A DNA stretch of 29,030 nucleotides from a virus (IMGVR_UViG_3300025379_000052:1-29030), one strand, 5' to 3'. Positions 6,804-13,845 are shown, counted from the first letter of the stretch. The notes: a model not told the origin generated them from the sequence alone. Translations and numbers: made by a program.

Positions 6804-6890
6804 TATTATGCACTTGTTAAACAGCAACAAGCAGTGCGTAACAGCCGAAATCTGAGCCTGTTGTTGCGTTTGTGTAATTAAAAATGCTAG
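6804..6890 (+). ncRNA. Small RNA of the GCCGAAATCTGA family, copy 6
   Basis: -10 TATTAT at 6804-6809, start near 6816, leader identical to copy 4. AACAG pairs with CTGTT, and AGTGC can pair with GCGTT using two G.U wobbles, which conserves the copy 4 fold with changed bases. No clear terminator; the 3' end is a guess. Confidence 0.5.
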
Positions 6891-7021
6891 CACAAATAAA
6901 CACGCATGTCAACCAGTAAATTTGCTGTTTAGCTATGCTGTTTTTGCATTTGCATTTTACAAAATATAGGGCACTGTTGGGGCAAGTGAAAATGTTTGCA
7001 CAACAGCAACAATCACGTTTG

Positions 7022-7136
7022 TGCAACAGTTGCAGTTGTGCAACAGTTGCAGTTGCACAACAATTATGAGTGCGTAACTGTAGCAGTTGCGTAACTGTAG
7101 CAATTGCGTAACTGTTAGGCTGGTGCAACAGTTGCA
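7022..7136. repeat. Short tandem palindromic repeats
   Basis: TGCAACAGTTGCA, a perfect six-base palindrome around one A, occurs at 7022-7034, 7039-7051 and 7124-7136. Between them GCGTAACTGTAGCAGTT-type units repeat two to three times with a period of 17-18. The cluster lies just upstream of the promoter at 7155 and could be operators or replication iterons. No gene was found between 6890 and 7214. Confidence 0.6.
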
Positions 7137-7213
7137 GTTGCGTGCTAGAAAAACGGTTGACAACACAGTTGTTTGTGCTACAACAAACACGTGGTCAGCA
7201 AAGGGTCAATGAC

Positions 7214-7540
7214 ATGCAAGCTCAAGCAACCCGTCGACGTCGTCGTTCAGACACCAATCACATCATCTATTGCCTCACTGCTCCGGATGGGCAACAGTAT
7301 GTGGGGGTGACTGTCAAGGATCCCGGCCCTGTTAAGAAAAGTCTGCATCGTCGCTGGATGAAGCATGTCTATCGTGCTCGCAGCGAAAACAAAGCATGGA
7401 CACTGTATGAAGCCATGCGACTGCACGGTGCTGATGCGTTTCGTGTAGAAGCATTGGAAGTGGTGCGTGGCAAGGCTCCTGCACATGCACGTGAGCGTGT
7501 GCTTACACGTGAGCTTGGTGCAACACTCAACACTCACTGA
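7214..7540 (+). CDS. GIY-YIG nuclease, 108 aa
   Basis: The motifs are IIYC near residue 17 and YVG at 29-31, followed by an Arg-rich helix (SLHRRWMKH) holding the expected catalytic Arg and a Glu near residue 79 (FRVEALEVV). This is the compact GIY-YIG fold alone, the size of phage-encoded single-domain nucleases; it cuts DNA with a divalent metal. The N-terminus is a basic stretch (RRRRR). Start at ATG 7214 with AAAGGG eight bases upstream. Promoter TTGACA near 7155 with a GTTTGT/ACAAAC palindrome at the -10. It may be a homing or a repair/defence nuclease. Confidence 0.8.
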   Translation: MQAQATRRRRRSDTNHIIYCLTAPDGQQYVGVTVKDPGPVKKSLHRRWMKHVYRARSENKAWTLYEAMRLHGADAFRVEALEVVRGKAPAHARERVLTRELGATLNTH

Positions 7541-7848
7541 AACACAGTGTCAAACATGTTGACACTGTTGACAATGATGTTATCATGCAGGTGTTGCAGT
7601 GTTGTAGAGGTGTTGAACACGGTTGCCAACAGTGTTCAACAAGGTTGACAGCAGTGAGTTGGCTACACAGTCAAAGGTCAGCATCATTGATACGTCTGCA
7701 CACAGTGTCAATCTAGTTGACACGCACATCACAGCTGATACTTGACGCATGTCAGCTGAAAACTAGAGTAACTATCCAACTGGTCCCCGCAGCATCAACA
7801 CCTGGTCCCCGCAGCGGTTAGCAGTTGGTACTAACAAGGAGCTTGACA
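7541..7848. promoter_or_regulatory. Non-coding control region with paired palindromes
   Basis: About 300 bases without a gene. GTGTCAA-N5-TTGACAC occurs at 7547-7565 and again at 7705-7723 with different spacers, as expected for an operator bound by a dimer. GTTGAACAC (7612-7620) and GTGTTCAAC (7632-7640) form another perfect pair. Two GGTCCCCGC elements follow at 7782 and 7804. It could be a switch region, an origin, or both. Confidence 0.6.
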
Positions 7849-8079
7849 ATGTATTACATTCTCATCAACGACGAAGAAAATTGTGCAATGACCTTTGATT
7901 CGTTTTCCCGAGCACAATCTGCCTACTATCACCAATGGCGAAACAATGATGGTTCCATTCCTTGGAAGATACTGCAGGCTGATTATGAGATCAATGCTGC
8001 TGATGGCAACATCATGCACAGCTCTTGAGCAACACCTCAGCAACATTGCTGTAAACAAAACTAGGTCCCCGCAGCGGTT
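7782..8079 (+). repeat. GGTCCCCGCAGCGGTT elements, cluster 1
   Basis: Copies at 7782 (partial), 7804-7819 and 8064-8079, all on the plus strand and all in gene-free sequence upstream of small genes. The element contains CCGC-A-GCGG. A second cluster is at 27251-28047. Confidence 0.8.
7849..8028 (+). CDS. Unknown protein, 59 aa
   Basis: Starts at ATG 7849 (MYYILINDEENCAMTF) with AAGGAG. No TTGACA is seen; TACTAA at about 7829 with the GGTCCCCGCAGCGGTT element nine bases upstream may be its promoter, which would make it the one gene whose control depends on that element. Aromatic-rich single small domain (FDSFSRAQSAYYHQW). No family recognised. Confidence 0.7.
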   Translation: MYYILINDEENCAMTFDSFSRAQSAYYHQWRNNDGSIPWKILQADYEINAADGNIMHSS

Positions 8080-8138
8080 TGCCATTGACATATAACAAGG
8101 CTGTGCTATTATACACAAACACACAAAGGAACAGCAAC

Positions 8139-8594
8139 ATGGGCACACGTAGCCGTATTGGCATCCGCAATGCTGATGACACTGTGGATTCGATCTACTG
8201 TCACTGGGATGGCTATCCCGAACACAATGGCCGGCTGCTGGTCGAACACTACACAGACCAAGCTAAGGTGCGTGAGCTGATCGCGCTGGGCGATCTCAGC
8301 AGCCTGGGCGAGGAGATCGGCGTCAAGCATCCGTTTGACACGCACGACTTTCCGGGCGGCTACGACAAGTATAACCAGCTCTACGGCAAGATGTGCACGG
8401 CCTATGGCCGGGACCGCGGTGAAACTGCGGTCGATGCCGAGCACAGCCACAGCGTTGATGCGTTCCTCCGCATTGACTGTGGTGCCGAATACTACTACAT
8501 CTTCCACTATGGTCGCTGGATGGTACGCAGCGGCAGCAACTGGGTGCTGGTGGAAGATGTGTTGCAGGCCAAAGCTGAGGACCAAGAAGCCTAA
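8139..8594 (+). CDS. MGTRSRIG-family phage protein, 151 aa
   Basis: Opens MGTRSRIGIRNADDTVDSIYCHWDGYP, a sequence I recognise as a widespread conserved phage protein of unknown function; the HWDGYP and LIALGDLSSLG motifs are kept. The length is in the usual range. Promoter TTGACA, 16 bases, TATTAT immediately downstream of a GGTCCCCGCAGCGGTT element; start with AAGGA upstream. GC content is higher than its neighbours. Confidence 0.85.
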   Translation: MGTRSRIGIRNADDTVDSIYCHWDGYPEHNGRLLVEHYTDQAKVRELIALGDLSSLGEEIGVKHPFDTHDFPGGYDKYNQLYGKMCTAYGRDRGETAVDAEHSHSVDAFLRIDCGAEYYYIFHYGRWMVRSGSNWVLVEDVLQAKAEDQEA

Positions 8595-8684
8595 CAAAAA
8601 TCTGTCTCTGCATCAGTTTGTCATTGACAGCTGGTACAAACAGTGTTATGCTAGAACACATCAAACACAACAGGAAACACCATC

Positions 8685-8984
8685 ATGCGTAACTCAATTG
8701 TTGCAGATTCAAATCGGGTAAGTGAAGAAGTTCGTCGAGCACACAGCCGGGCTATTCGTGCTCGAGAACAGTGGCGTCGTCGTTATGCAGTGCTCACCAG
8801 CAGCATACGCAATACCAAACGTGCCATAGCTGATGCACATCGCAACAATACAGTGAATTGTGCCGGCGAGATTGAACTGCGAGCTCTGCGGCACTATGCC
8901 AATCTCATGATGATGAGGCGTGATTTCATCACGGATGATCTACGTGCCACTGCTTATGAATATGTAGACATCATTGCTGTTTAA
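8685..8984 (+). CDS. Unknown basic helical protein, 99 aa
   Basis: Starts at ATG 8685 (MRNSIVADSNRVSEE) with AGGA. The sequence from residue 15 on is Arg-rich and likely helical or coiled (AHSRAIRAREQWRRRYAVL, RDFITDDLRATAYEYV). Promoter TTGACA near 8627 with -10 TTATGC. Nucleic-acid binding is possible from charge alone. No family recognised. Confidence 0.75.
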   Translation: MRNSIVADSNRVSEEVRRAHSRAIRAREQWRRRYAVLTSSIRNTKRAIADAHRNNTVNCAGEIELRALRHYANLMMMRRDFITDDLRATAYEYVDIIAV

Positions 8985-8990
8985 TATCGG

Positions 8991-9030
8991 TTGACAACGC
9001 CAGCACACCTGCTATTGTGTGCTGGCAACA
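8991..9030 (+). promoter_or_regulatory. Palindromic promoter of the MGLDMYL gene
   Basis: -35 TTGACA 8991-8996, -10 TATTGT 9013-9018. GCCAGCACAC (8999-9008) and GTGTGCTGGC (9017-9026) are perfect ten-base complements centred at the 5' edge of the -10. Confidence 0.85.
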
Positions 9031-9041
9031 AGGAGGCCATC

Positions 9042-9287
9042 ATGGGTTTGGATATGTATCTCAATGCTCGCCGCTTTCTTTGGACCAGCTGGGGTCCTCA
9101 GCACCGTGGCAAGGACGATGATGTTGCCGATGCCATCCAGGCCGCCCTGCCTGAGATGGGCAGCATGCGGCCCAAGTATGTGGAATACTACCACGAGCAG
9201 ACCGCCTACACGCGGGATCGCATCCGCGAGCTGCTCGGAAACGAGGATCTTGCCAGCTGGGATTTCCAGTACCATTCCAGCTGGTGA
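9042..9287 (+). CDS. MGLDMYL-family phage protein, short form, 81 aa
   Basis: Opens MGLDMYLNARRFLW, a start I recognise from a common phage family of unknown function; related proteins are usually longer, so this is a shortened version lacking the C-terminal part. It has the acidic stretch (GKDDDVADAIQAALPEM) that typically follows. The ribosome site AGGAGG is strong. Its promoter carries a ten-base palindrome. Confidence 0.8.
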   Translation: MGLDMYLNARRFLWTSWGPQHRGKDDDVADAIQAALPEMGSMRPKYVEYYHEQTAYTRDRIRELLGNEDLASWDFQYHSSW

Positions 9288-9367
9288 TGGGCAGCAACTG
9301 TGAATCAATATGGTTGACATCATCATTGCAGGTGCTATAATGCATGGACAAGCAAGGAGCAGCCAAC

Positions 9368-9553
9368 ATGACCTATCGTGAGTTAATGGAATACTTGTCG
9401 GGGCTCGACAGCAGCCAGCTTGACTGCGATGTGACTGTGTATCTCACTGAGACAGAAGAATACTTTTCTTTAGCGAATGATTACCCTGTGGCAGAAACAA
9501 ATACAGATGTTTCGGATGTGCTTGATCCAAATCATCCGTATCTACGGATATAA
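9368..9553 (+). CDS. Small MTYRELMEYL-type phage protein, 61 aa
   Basis: Starts at ATG 9368 with AAGGAG; promoter TTGACA 9314-9319 and TATAAT 9336-9341. Opens MTYRELMEYLSGLDSSQLDCDVTVYL, resembling a common small phage and prophage family in which a helix is followed by a beta strand with a V-T-V-Y motif. Acidic. Function unknown. Confidence 0.75.
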   Translation: MTYRELMEYLSGLDSSQLDCDVTVYLTETEEYFSLANDYPVAETNTDVSDVLDPNHPYLRI

Positions 9554-9611
9554 ATTAGTTGACAACACCCATGCTGGTGCTATAATACCCACACAGAACA
9601 AGGAGGCTGGG

Positions 9612-9896
9612 ATGCCGCGCAAGACGTTCAATATCGACGATTTCCGCCATCGTGCCAACGAAACACTTGCCAGCAGCACTGGCAGTGCTGATCAGCGTCA
9701 AGGCATCATGTGGGCCATTGAGCATGTGCTGTTGGACACAGGAAACTATCGCGGGTTTCGCTATCTCACTGCCAATGAAGTGCCTGCAGGACATGTTCCT
9801 GGCATCAACATCAGCCCCATCGACGGGCAGCACATGGAAGACCATGAGGCTCGCTTTACCAACACAGATCGCACCCGCGTCAGCTATTTCAGTTGA
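9612..9896 (+). CDS. Unknown protein, 94 aa
   Basis: Starts at ATG 9612 (MPRKTFNIDDFRHRANE) with AGGAGG; promoter TTGACA 9559-9564 and TATAAT 9581-9586. A basic N-terminus precedes a helical section (RQGIMWAIEHVLLDTG) and a flexible tail. The TGA stop is inside the TTGACC -35 box of the next gene. No family recognised. Confidence 0.75.
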   Translation: MPRKTFNIDDFRHRANETLASSTGSADQRQGIMWAIEHVLLDTGNYRGFRYLTANEVPAGHVPGINISPIDGQHMEDHEARFTNTDRTRVSYFS

Positions 9897-9946
9897 CCAT
9901 GCCCAGGTATGTGCTATAATGCATGGGCAAGCAAGGAGTTAGACAC

Positions 9947-10519
9947 ATGGAACTGAACCGTTTTGAAGCCATTCGCAACAAAACCGCTGAGGTGCTGGAC
10001 AAGGCCCGGCTGCTTTACGGTGTTGATCTCAAGCCTGTGGTCAGCTTTAATCTACGCGGTCGTGTTGCAGGTTGGGCCAGCTGCCGGCATTGTGCAGGAC
10101 AGCGTGTATACACTTTGCGTTTCAATCGCGAGCTGATTGCCAGCGACCACTTCGAGGACATTCGCGACAACACAGTTGCTCATGAAATTGGGCATCTCGT
10201 CTGCTATGCTCGCCCAGAATTGGGCAAGAATCATGATGCTGGCTGGCGTCGCGTGTGTCTTGCTCTGGGTGGCAACGGCAATGCCCGACATGACTATGCT
10301 GTCACTTATGCCAACGGCAGCTGGGATTACATCAGCACCGGCGGGCACAAGGTCACCGTCAGCAACATACGCCACAAGAAGGTGCAGCAGGGCACTGTCT
10401 ACACACTTAAAAACGGTCTAGGACGCATTGATCGTTCTTGCCGCTTTGCAGCCCATGGACGCCCCATGCCGGAAAATTCGCCCACAGTGTTGCCAAACCA
10501 GCATACACGAGCTGCATAA
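9947..10519 (+). CDS. SprT-like zinc metalloprotease, 190 aa
   Basis: HEIGH at residues 79-83 supplies two zinc ligands and the catalytic Glu; NHDAGW (His 96) matches the third-ligand position of the SprT-like family. A SCRHC sequence near residues 45-49 may add a metal site. SprT-like and Spartan proteins cut DNA-bound proteins in cellular organisms; the phage versions are uncharacterised. The C-terminal 50 residues are basic and may bind DNA. Start at ATG 9947 with AAGGAG; promoter -35 9893-9898, -10 TATAAT 9915-9920, flanked by TGCCCA/TGGGCA. Confidence 0.85.
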   Translation: MELNRFEAIRNKTAEVLDKARLLYGVDLKPVVSFNLRGRVAGWASCRHCAGQRVYTLRFNRELIASDHFEDIRDNTVAHEIGHLVCYARPELGKNHDAGWRRVCLALGGNGNARHDYAVTYANGSWDYISTGGHKVTVSNIRHKKVQQGTVYTLKNGLGRIDRSCRFAAHGRPMPENSPTVLPNQHTRAA

Positions 10520-10576
10520 AAGGTTGACACTGCAGGGATATGTGCTAATATACGGTTGTAAACAAGGAGCAAGCAC

Positions 10577-10822
10577 ATGAGCAAGATCAACGCTTGGAAC
10601 TTTATCAATGTCAACAGCATTGGTCGTCTCGCCCTAACCAACATCCTCAACCAAAGCGGGTATAGTGGAGTGAAGTTAGATGATGCCTGCTTCTCTCACA
10701 TCAACTCCTCGGGCAAGGCAGTGTTTAACATCGAGTTCTGGGATGACCACGAAGGTCTTACTAGCGAAGGACTGGTTTACGTGGAGATCAAACCCAACGG
10801 AGATTTTTCCGCAGATTTTTAG
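10577..10822 (+). CDS. Unknown protein, 81 aa
   Basis: Starts at ATG 10577 (MSKINAWNFINVNSIG) with AAGGAG; promoter TTGACA 10524-10529 and TAATAT 10546-10551. Probably a small alpha/beta domain with C-terminal strands (VFNIEFWDDH, GLVYVEIKPNGDFSADF). It ends in TAG directly before the next promoter, which argues that TAG is a true stop here. No family recognised. Confidence 0.75.
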   Translation: MSKINAWNFINVNSIGRLALTNILNQSGYSGVKLDDACFSHINSSGKAVFNIEFWDDHEGLTSEGLVYVEIKPNGDFSADF

Positions 10823-10832
10823 CCATTGGGGC

Positions 10833-10868
10833 TTGACAGTGTCCATATATGTGCTAATATATGGACAC
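10833..10868 (+). promoter_or_regulatory. Palindromic promoter, 12-base arms
   Basis: -35 TTGACA 10833-10838, -10 TAATAT 10855-10860. GTGTCCATATAT (10839-10850) and ATATATGGACAC (10857-10868) are perfect complements, the longest such pair in the window. The AAGGAG site of the 50-aa gene follows four bases later. Confidence 0.9.
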
Positions 10869-10885
10869 AACGAAGGAGCAAGCAA

Positions 10886-11038
10886 ATGAGCAAGGTTGCT
10901 ATTAAGTTGACCGTCAAAGCCCCCAAGCAGCGCAATCCTGTTGCCAAGGCATTGTGCTGCAACGCCAACTTCAAACCGCGCATTGTGCGTGATAAAACCA
11001 TTTACAATCGTAAGACTCAAACTCGTAACTGGGATTGA
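10886..11038 (+). CDS. Small basic phage protein, 50 aa
   Basis: Starts at ATG 10886 (MSKVAIKLTVKAPKQRNP) with AAGGAG. The opening K-APKQRNPVAKAL and the closing RIVRDKTIYNRKTQTRNWD resemble a small basic protein common in tailed phages. Net charge is strongly positive, so nucleic acid binding is plausible but unproven. Confidence 0.8.
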   Translation: MSKVAIKLTVKAPKQRNPVAKALCCNANFKPRIVRDKTIYNRKTQTRNWD

Positions 11039-11076
11039 TCTGCTACTATACCTCTACCAAAACTGGAGAAGTGCCA

Positions 11077-11277
11077 ATGGTTTATGTGCCCTGTCGCCAA
11101 TACACCAACAAGATACTGGAGGCCGTCGCTGATGGTCTATTGGACCGGGATCAGGTTATCCTAGCCTGCCTCAACCGGATGACCGATCGCGATGTCCAGC
11201 TGATGGCCAAGGCCAATGAGTTCCTTGAGGAAGACAAAGAGGATGATGATGTGGACAAGGACGACTGGATATATTGA
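11077..11277 (+). CDS. Unknown acidic-tailed protein, 66 aa
   Basis: Starts at ATG 11077 (MVYVPCRQYTNKILEAV) with TGGAG. Helical body (DRDQVILACLNRM, DVQLMAKANEFLEED) and an extremely acidic end (EEDKEDDDVDKDDWIY). The extended -10 TGCTACTAT is present but the -35 is poor. A second frame opens at its 3' end (11243). Confidence 0.7.
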   Translation: MVYVPCRQYTNKILEAVADGLLDRDQVILACLNRMTDRDVQLMAKANEFLEEDKEDDDVDKDDWIY

Positions 11278-11353
11278 CGCAATCGGTCATGCAATTGAAG
11301 ATGACTGGTTCTGTCCACGAGAATTTTTGTTTGAACCACAAAAAATCTCTTGA
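11243..11353 (+). CDS. Overlapping small ORF, 36 aa
   Basis: Begins inside the acidic tail of the 66-aa gene at three tandem ATG codons preceded by AGAGG, and encodes YIDAIGHAIEDDWFCPREF and LFEPQKIS before TGA. The sequence beyond the upstream stop looks like real protein. It could be a separate coupled gene, a product of frameshifting from the upstream gene, or a frame-shifted C-terminus. The stop lies in the next -35 box. Confidence 0.4.
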   Translation: MMMWTRTTGYIDAIGHAIEDDWFCPREFLFEPQKIS

Positions 11354-11404
11354 CACACAGGTGTTAGGTGTTATAATGCACCTACCAACTGAGGAATAGA
11401 GCAG

Positions 11405-11659
11405 ATGAATAAACGCTATCAGGTTGAGATCTGGGATTACCACCACCCCATTGACCTAGGGGAGGTGGAAATTCTTGATAATCAAGATCTTATCTGCGCT
11501 ATTGTTTCCCGAGCGGTGGCTAAATTTGGCACAGAGCAGGCCTTTCTGGACTATTGTCGTGAATGGAACAGCCCTGAGCACACATTCACCACAGCACGAG
11601 ATCTAGTTCTCTTTGCCGGTGAGTTCACAGAGATCTTTGATGAAAACCTCGAAAACTGA
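11405..11659 (+). CDS. Unknown protein, 84 aa
   Basis: Starts at ATG 11405 (MNKRYQVEIWDYHHPID) with GAGGA; promoter TTGACA 11350-11355 and TATAAT 11372-11377, the latter flanked by TAGGTG/CACCTA. Alpha/beta pattern ending FAGEFTEIFDENLEN. No family recognised. Confidence 0.75.
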   Translation: MNKRYQVEIWDYHHPIDLGEVEILDNQDLICAIVSRAVAKFGTEQAFLDYCREWNSPEHTFTTARDLVLFAGEFTEIFDENLEN

Positions 11660-11723
11660 AAAATCAGTTGCATTATCCCGGTTAGCGTGCTATGATGCAC
11701 AGGTAATCAAGGAGCAAGAACTC

Positions 11724-12311
11724 ATGAACACATTTGACTTTGAAGATGGCAATGGACCTGTTGCTGCTCATCAGCACTCCAAGGGTGGCGGCTGGGTGGC
11801 TGATACCGCCCATGTCGCAGATACAGCCTATGTGGGTGTAAATGCACGGGTCTTTGGCACTACCGATGTCTCCGACAATGCTCGCATCACTGGCAAGGCT
11901 CAAATCGATGACGATGCTCGGGTCTGCGACGATGCTGTGGTCAGTGGCAATGCTCGGGTCACTGACAGTGCTGTGGTCAGTGGCAGTGCTGTGGTCAGTG
12001 GCAGTGCTGTGGTCAAATACCTGGCTTGGGTCACTGACAGTGCTGTGGTCACTGACAGTGCTGTGGTCAGTGGCAGTGCTGTGGTCAAAGACCGGGCTTG
12101 GGTCACTGACAATGCTGTGGTCAAAGACCGGGCTTGGGTCTGTGGCACGGCTGTGGTCAGTGGCAGTGATGTGATCAGTGGCAGTGATGTGATCAAAGAC
12201 AATGCTCCGTCCCCAGGCACCACCTCCTTGAGTCTGGATGATATGATAACAGCGGCCAAATGCCTGTCAGAAAATGATCGAAAGGCATTGGTGCTGTCAT
12301 TGACCTCTTGA
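11724..12311 (+). CDS. Hexapeptide-repeat beta-helix protein, 195 aa, expanded copy
   Basis: After MNTFDFEDGNGPVAAHQH the protein reads GGGWVADTAHVADTAYVG and then about 19 six-residue repeats of the type [S/D]-[G/S/D]-[S/N/R]-A-[V/W]-V, the left-handed parallel beta-helix signature. A capped C-terminal helix (DDMITAAKCLSENDRKAL) follows. It resembles bacterial YdcK-like and phage beta-helix proteins of unknown role. The near-identical shorter paralogue at 24017 differs in repeat number. The -35 is a weak TTGCAT; the stop lies in the next -35 box. Confidence 0.85.
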   Translation: MNTFDFEDGNGPVAAHQHSKGGGWVADTAHVADTAYVGVNARVFGTTDVSDNARITGKAQIDDDARVCDDAVVSGNARVTDSAVVSGSAVVSGSAVVKYLAWVTDSAVVTDSAVVSGSAVVKDRAWVTDNAVVKDRAWVCGTAVVSGSDVISGSDVIKDNAPSPGTTSLSLDDMITAAKCLSENDRKALVLSLTS

Positions 12312-12361
12312 CAATCTGAAAATATCGGCTATAATGCCCTTATCAACACAGGAGAATATCA

Positions 12362-12703
12362 ATGTCAGCAAACAATGCCTATTTTTCGGGAAAGCGAGCG
12401 GTCAAGCCTGAGGCCCTGGAATATGTTCGCCTGGGTTGGGAGGATGCCAGGCAACAGCGTCCTTGGAACCCCAACTATGACTGCTGGCCTGTATGGGCAC
12501 AAAATAACTATGAGCGCGGTCGTTTGCGTGCTGTGAATGTTCGCGCTGCAGGATTGGAACCTCGTGCCTTTACTCGCTTGGCTAAAAGCTGTCGCCAAGA
12601 TGGACGAATTGAATTGCTGCCCAGCATCAAGGCACAGATCACCTATGCTGTTGATCTCATTGGCAACAGCGAACCATATGGAAATTGGCTTCCTGCTGAA
12701 TAA
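12362..12703 (+). CDS. Unknown protein, 113 aa
   Basis: Starts at ATG 12362 (MSANNAYFSGKRAVKPEAL) with AGGAG. Arg- and Trp-rich (ARQQRPWNPNYDCWPVWAQNNYERGR); the repeated pattern of Trp, Asn and Arg is typical of small phage proteins. Promoter TTGACA 12308-12313, TATAAT 12330-12335. No family assigned. Confidence 0.75.
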   Translation: MSANNAYFSGKRAVKPEALEYVRLGWEDARQQRPWNPNYDCWPVWAQNNYERGRLRAVNVRAAGLEPRAFTRLAKSCRQDGRIELLPSIKAQITYAVDLIGNSEPYGNWLPAE

Positions 12704-12763
12704 TTTATCTTGACATTCCTGATAACTGTGCTATTATACCTTCATCGACACTGGAGAACTGCA

Positions 12764-13099
12764 ATGGAACTGAAGATCTCTTTGGCTGAAATCCACAACC
12801 AAGCGTTGGTTGCTGCTCGTGCTGCTGCAAAGTCTGCTCTGGATAACAATGGTGGACGAGACAATTATCCCTGTGGCTTCTCGTGGGTCACAGTGTATGG
12901 TGTCAAGATGAATACCCGGCTGGGCAAGCAATTTGCCGGTCTGGGTTTCAAGAAAGAGTATGGTGGTGGTATCCAACTGTGGAACCCCAGTGGTTCTCCG
13001 GTGCAAAGCGTGGATATCAAAGAAGCCGGTGCACAGGCATATGCCAATGTGCTTCGCCGCTATGATATCAAGGCATTTGCCAACAGCCGACTTGACTGA
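12764..13099 (+). CDS. Conserved phage protein, 111 aa
   Basis: The core CGFSWVTVYGVKMNTRLGK, then GIQLWNPSG and VQSVDIKEAGAQAYANVL, ending SRLD, matches my memory of a conserved phage protein of unknown function with the G-[FA]-W-V-x-[IV]-Y-G-[IV]-K motif. Helical Ala-rich N-terminus. Starts at ATG 12764 with TGGAG; promoter TTGACA 12710-12715, TATTAT 12732-12737. Confidence 0.8.
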   Translation: MELKISLAEIHNQALVAARAAAKSALDNNGGRDNYPCGFSWVTVYGVKMNTRLGKQFAGLGFKKEYGGGIQLWNPSGSPVQSVDIKEAGAQAYANVLRRYDIKAFANSRLD

Positions 13100-13106
13100 T
13101 ATTGGT

Positions 13107-13140
13107 TGACTTTGTTGGCATTGCTGCTAGTATGCCAACA
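13107..13140 (+). promoter_or_regulatory. Palindromic promoter of the 65-aa gene
   Basis: -35 TTGACT near 13106-13111, -10 TAGTAT 13128-13133. TGTTGGCAT (13113-13121) and ATGCCAACA (13132-13140) are perfect nine-base complements. Confidence 0.8.
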
Positions 13141-13160
13141 GCAAGCAAGGAGTTACAGCA

Positions 13161-13358
13161 GTGGTAAACCTAGAAAACATCAGCATTGATTGGGCATTGC
13201 TGCGTCTACAAAAAAGCTGGTTGTGGCAACACCAATGTCAGGAGGCAGACGGGTTGCTCAATTTGATCGATGCCATTCAAGATCAAGCTGTGCTGTCAGG
13301 CCGTTTTACCGAACAACAGGTATTTGGTCTGCAACAAGATTCTGTTGCCGAGACATAA
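13161..13358 (+). CDS. Unknown helical protein, 65 aa, GTG start
   Basis: A GTG at 13161 is the only start well placed for the AAGGAG site. The protein is Leu- and Gln-rich (LLRLQKSWLWQHQCQEADGLLNLIDAIQDQ), probably two helices. No family recognised. Confidence 0.7.
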   Translation: MVNLENISIDWALLRLQKSWLWQHQCQEADGLLNLIDAIQDQAVLSGRFTEQQVFGLQQDSVAET

Positions 13359-13419
13359 ACCGGTTGACAAGCCTGTATAGTGTGTTAATATGTCGATGTT
13401 GAAACAAGGAATGCCTTAC

Positions 13420-13800
13420 ATGTCTAGTTATACTGAAGTCGTCAGTGACAGCAATGTTGCTGCCTCGCACACAGCAGCCGTGCATTGTTACGTGGATGCT
13501 GCCAAACGCAGCCGTTCAGCTGTGAACAAGCATCAAAAGTTCTTTGACAGTGATCATCTCAATCGTGTCGATGCTGCCAAGCAGATGGTTGTTGATTTCT
13601 TTCCTATCACGTCTGACGTGTATGTCAATCATCGCGGCGGACGTGGACAGCCCTTTTCGGTGGTGAAGGTTGCCAACATTGGCAATTGGCCCGCAAACAG
13701 AACAAAAACCCAAGCTCTCTATCAAAAGCTGGCAGCACTGGGCATGTATGAAGTTTGCTATATGAAACGTTCCAACAGCTATATCTATCGCATTCGCTGA
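13420..13800 (+). CDS. Unknown basic protein, 126 aa
   Basis: Of two close ATGs, 13411 touches the AAGGA site while 13420 is at proper spacing, so 13420 is chosen (MSSYTEVVSDSNVAASH). Central GGRGQPFSVVKVANIG looks like a strand-turn-strand; the C-terminus is basic and Tyr-rich (MKRSNSYIYRIR). Promoter TTGACA 13364-13369, TAATAT 13386-13391. No family recognised. Confidence 0.75.
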   Translation: MSSYTEVVSDSNVAASHTAAVHCYVDAAKRSRSAVNKHQKFFDSDHLNRVDAAKQMVVDFFPITSDVYVNHRGGRGQPFSVVKVANIGNWPANRTKTQALYQKLAALGMYEVCYMKRSNSYIYRIR

Positions 13801-13809
13801 AAAAACCCA

Positions 13810-13845
13810 TTGACACAGCCGCATAGTGTGCTATTATGCGGCTGT
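13810..13845 (+). promoter_or_regulatory. Palindromic promoter, 11-base arms
   Basis: -35 TTGACA 13810-13815, -10 TATTAT 13832-13837. ACAGCCGCATA (13815-13825) and TATGCGGCTGT (13835-13845) are perfect complements. Confidence 0.9.

Larger units (their letters stand above)
2700..7000. other. Zone depleted of GA, TC, GG and CC dinucleotides
   Basis: Counting lines by eye, 5761-5940 has none of the four dinucleotides, and 6061-6660 (600 bases) has about 1 GA, 6 TC, 3 GG and 3 CC where some 37 of each would be expected by chance. G is almost always followed by a pyrimidine and C almost always preceded by a purine. Depletion is strongest at 2700-3000 and 4860-7000, weaker in the genes at 3199-4479. 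The main exceptions are the conserved GCCGAAATCT blocks of the small RNAs. Confidence 0.85.
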
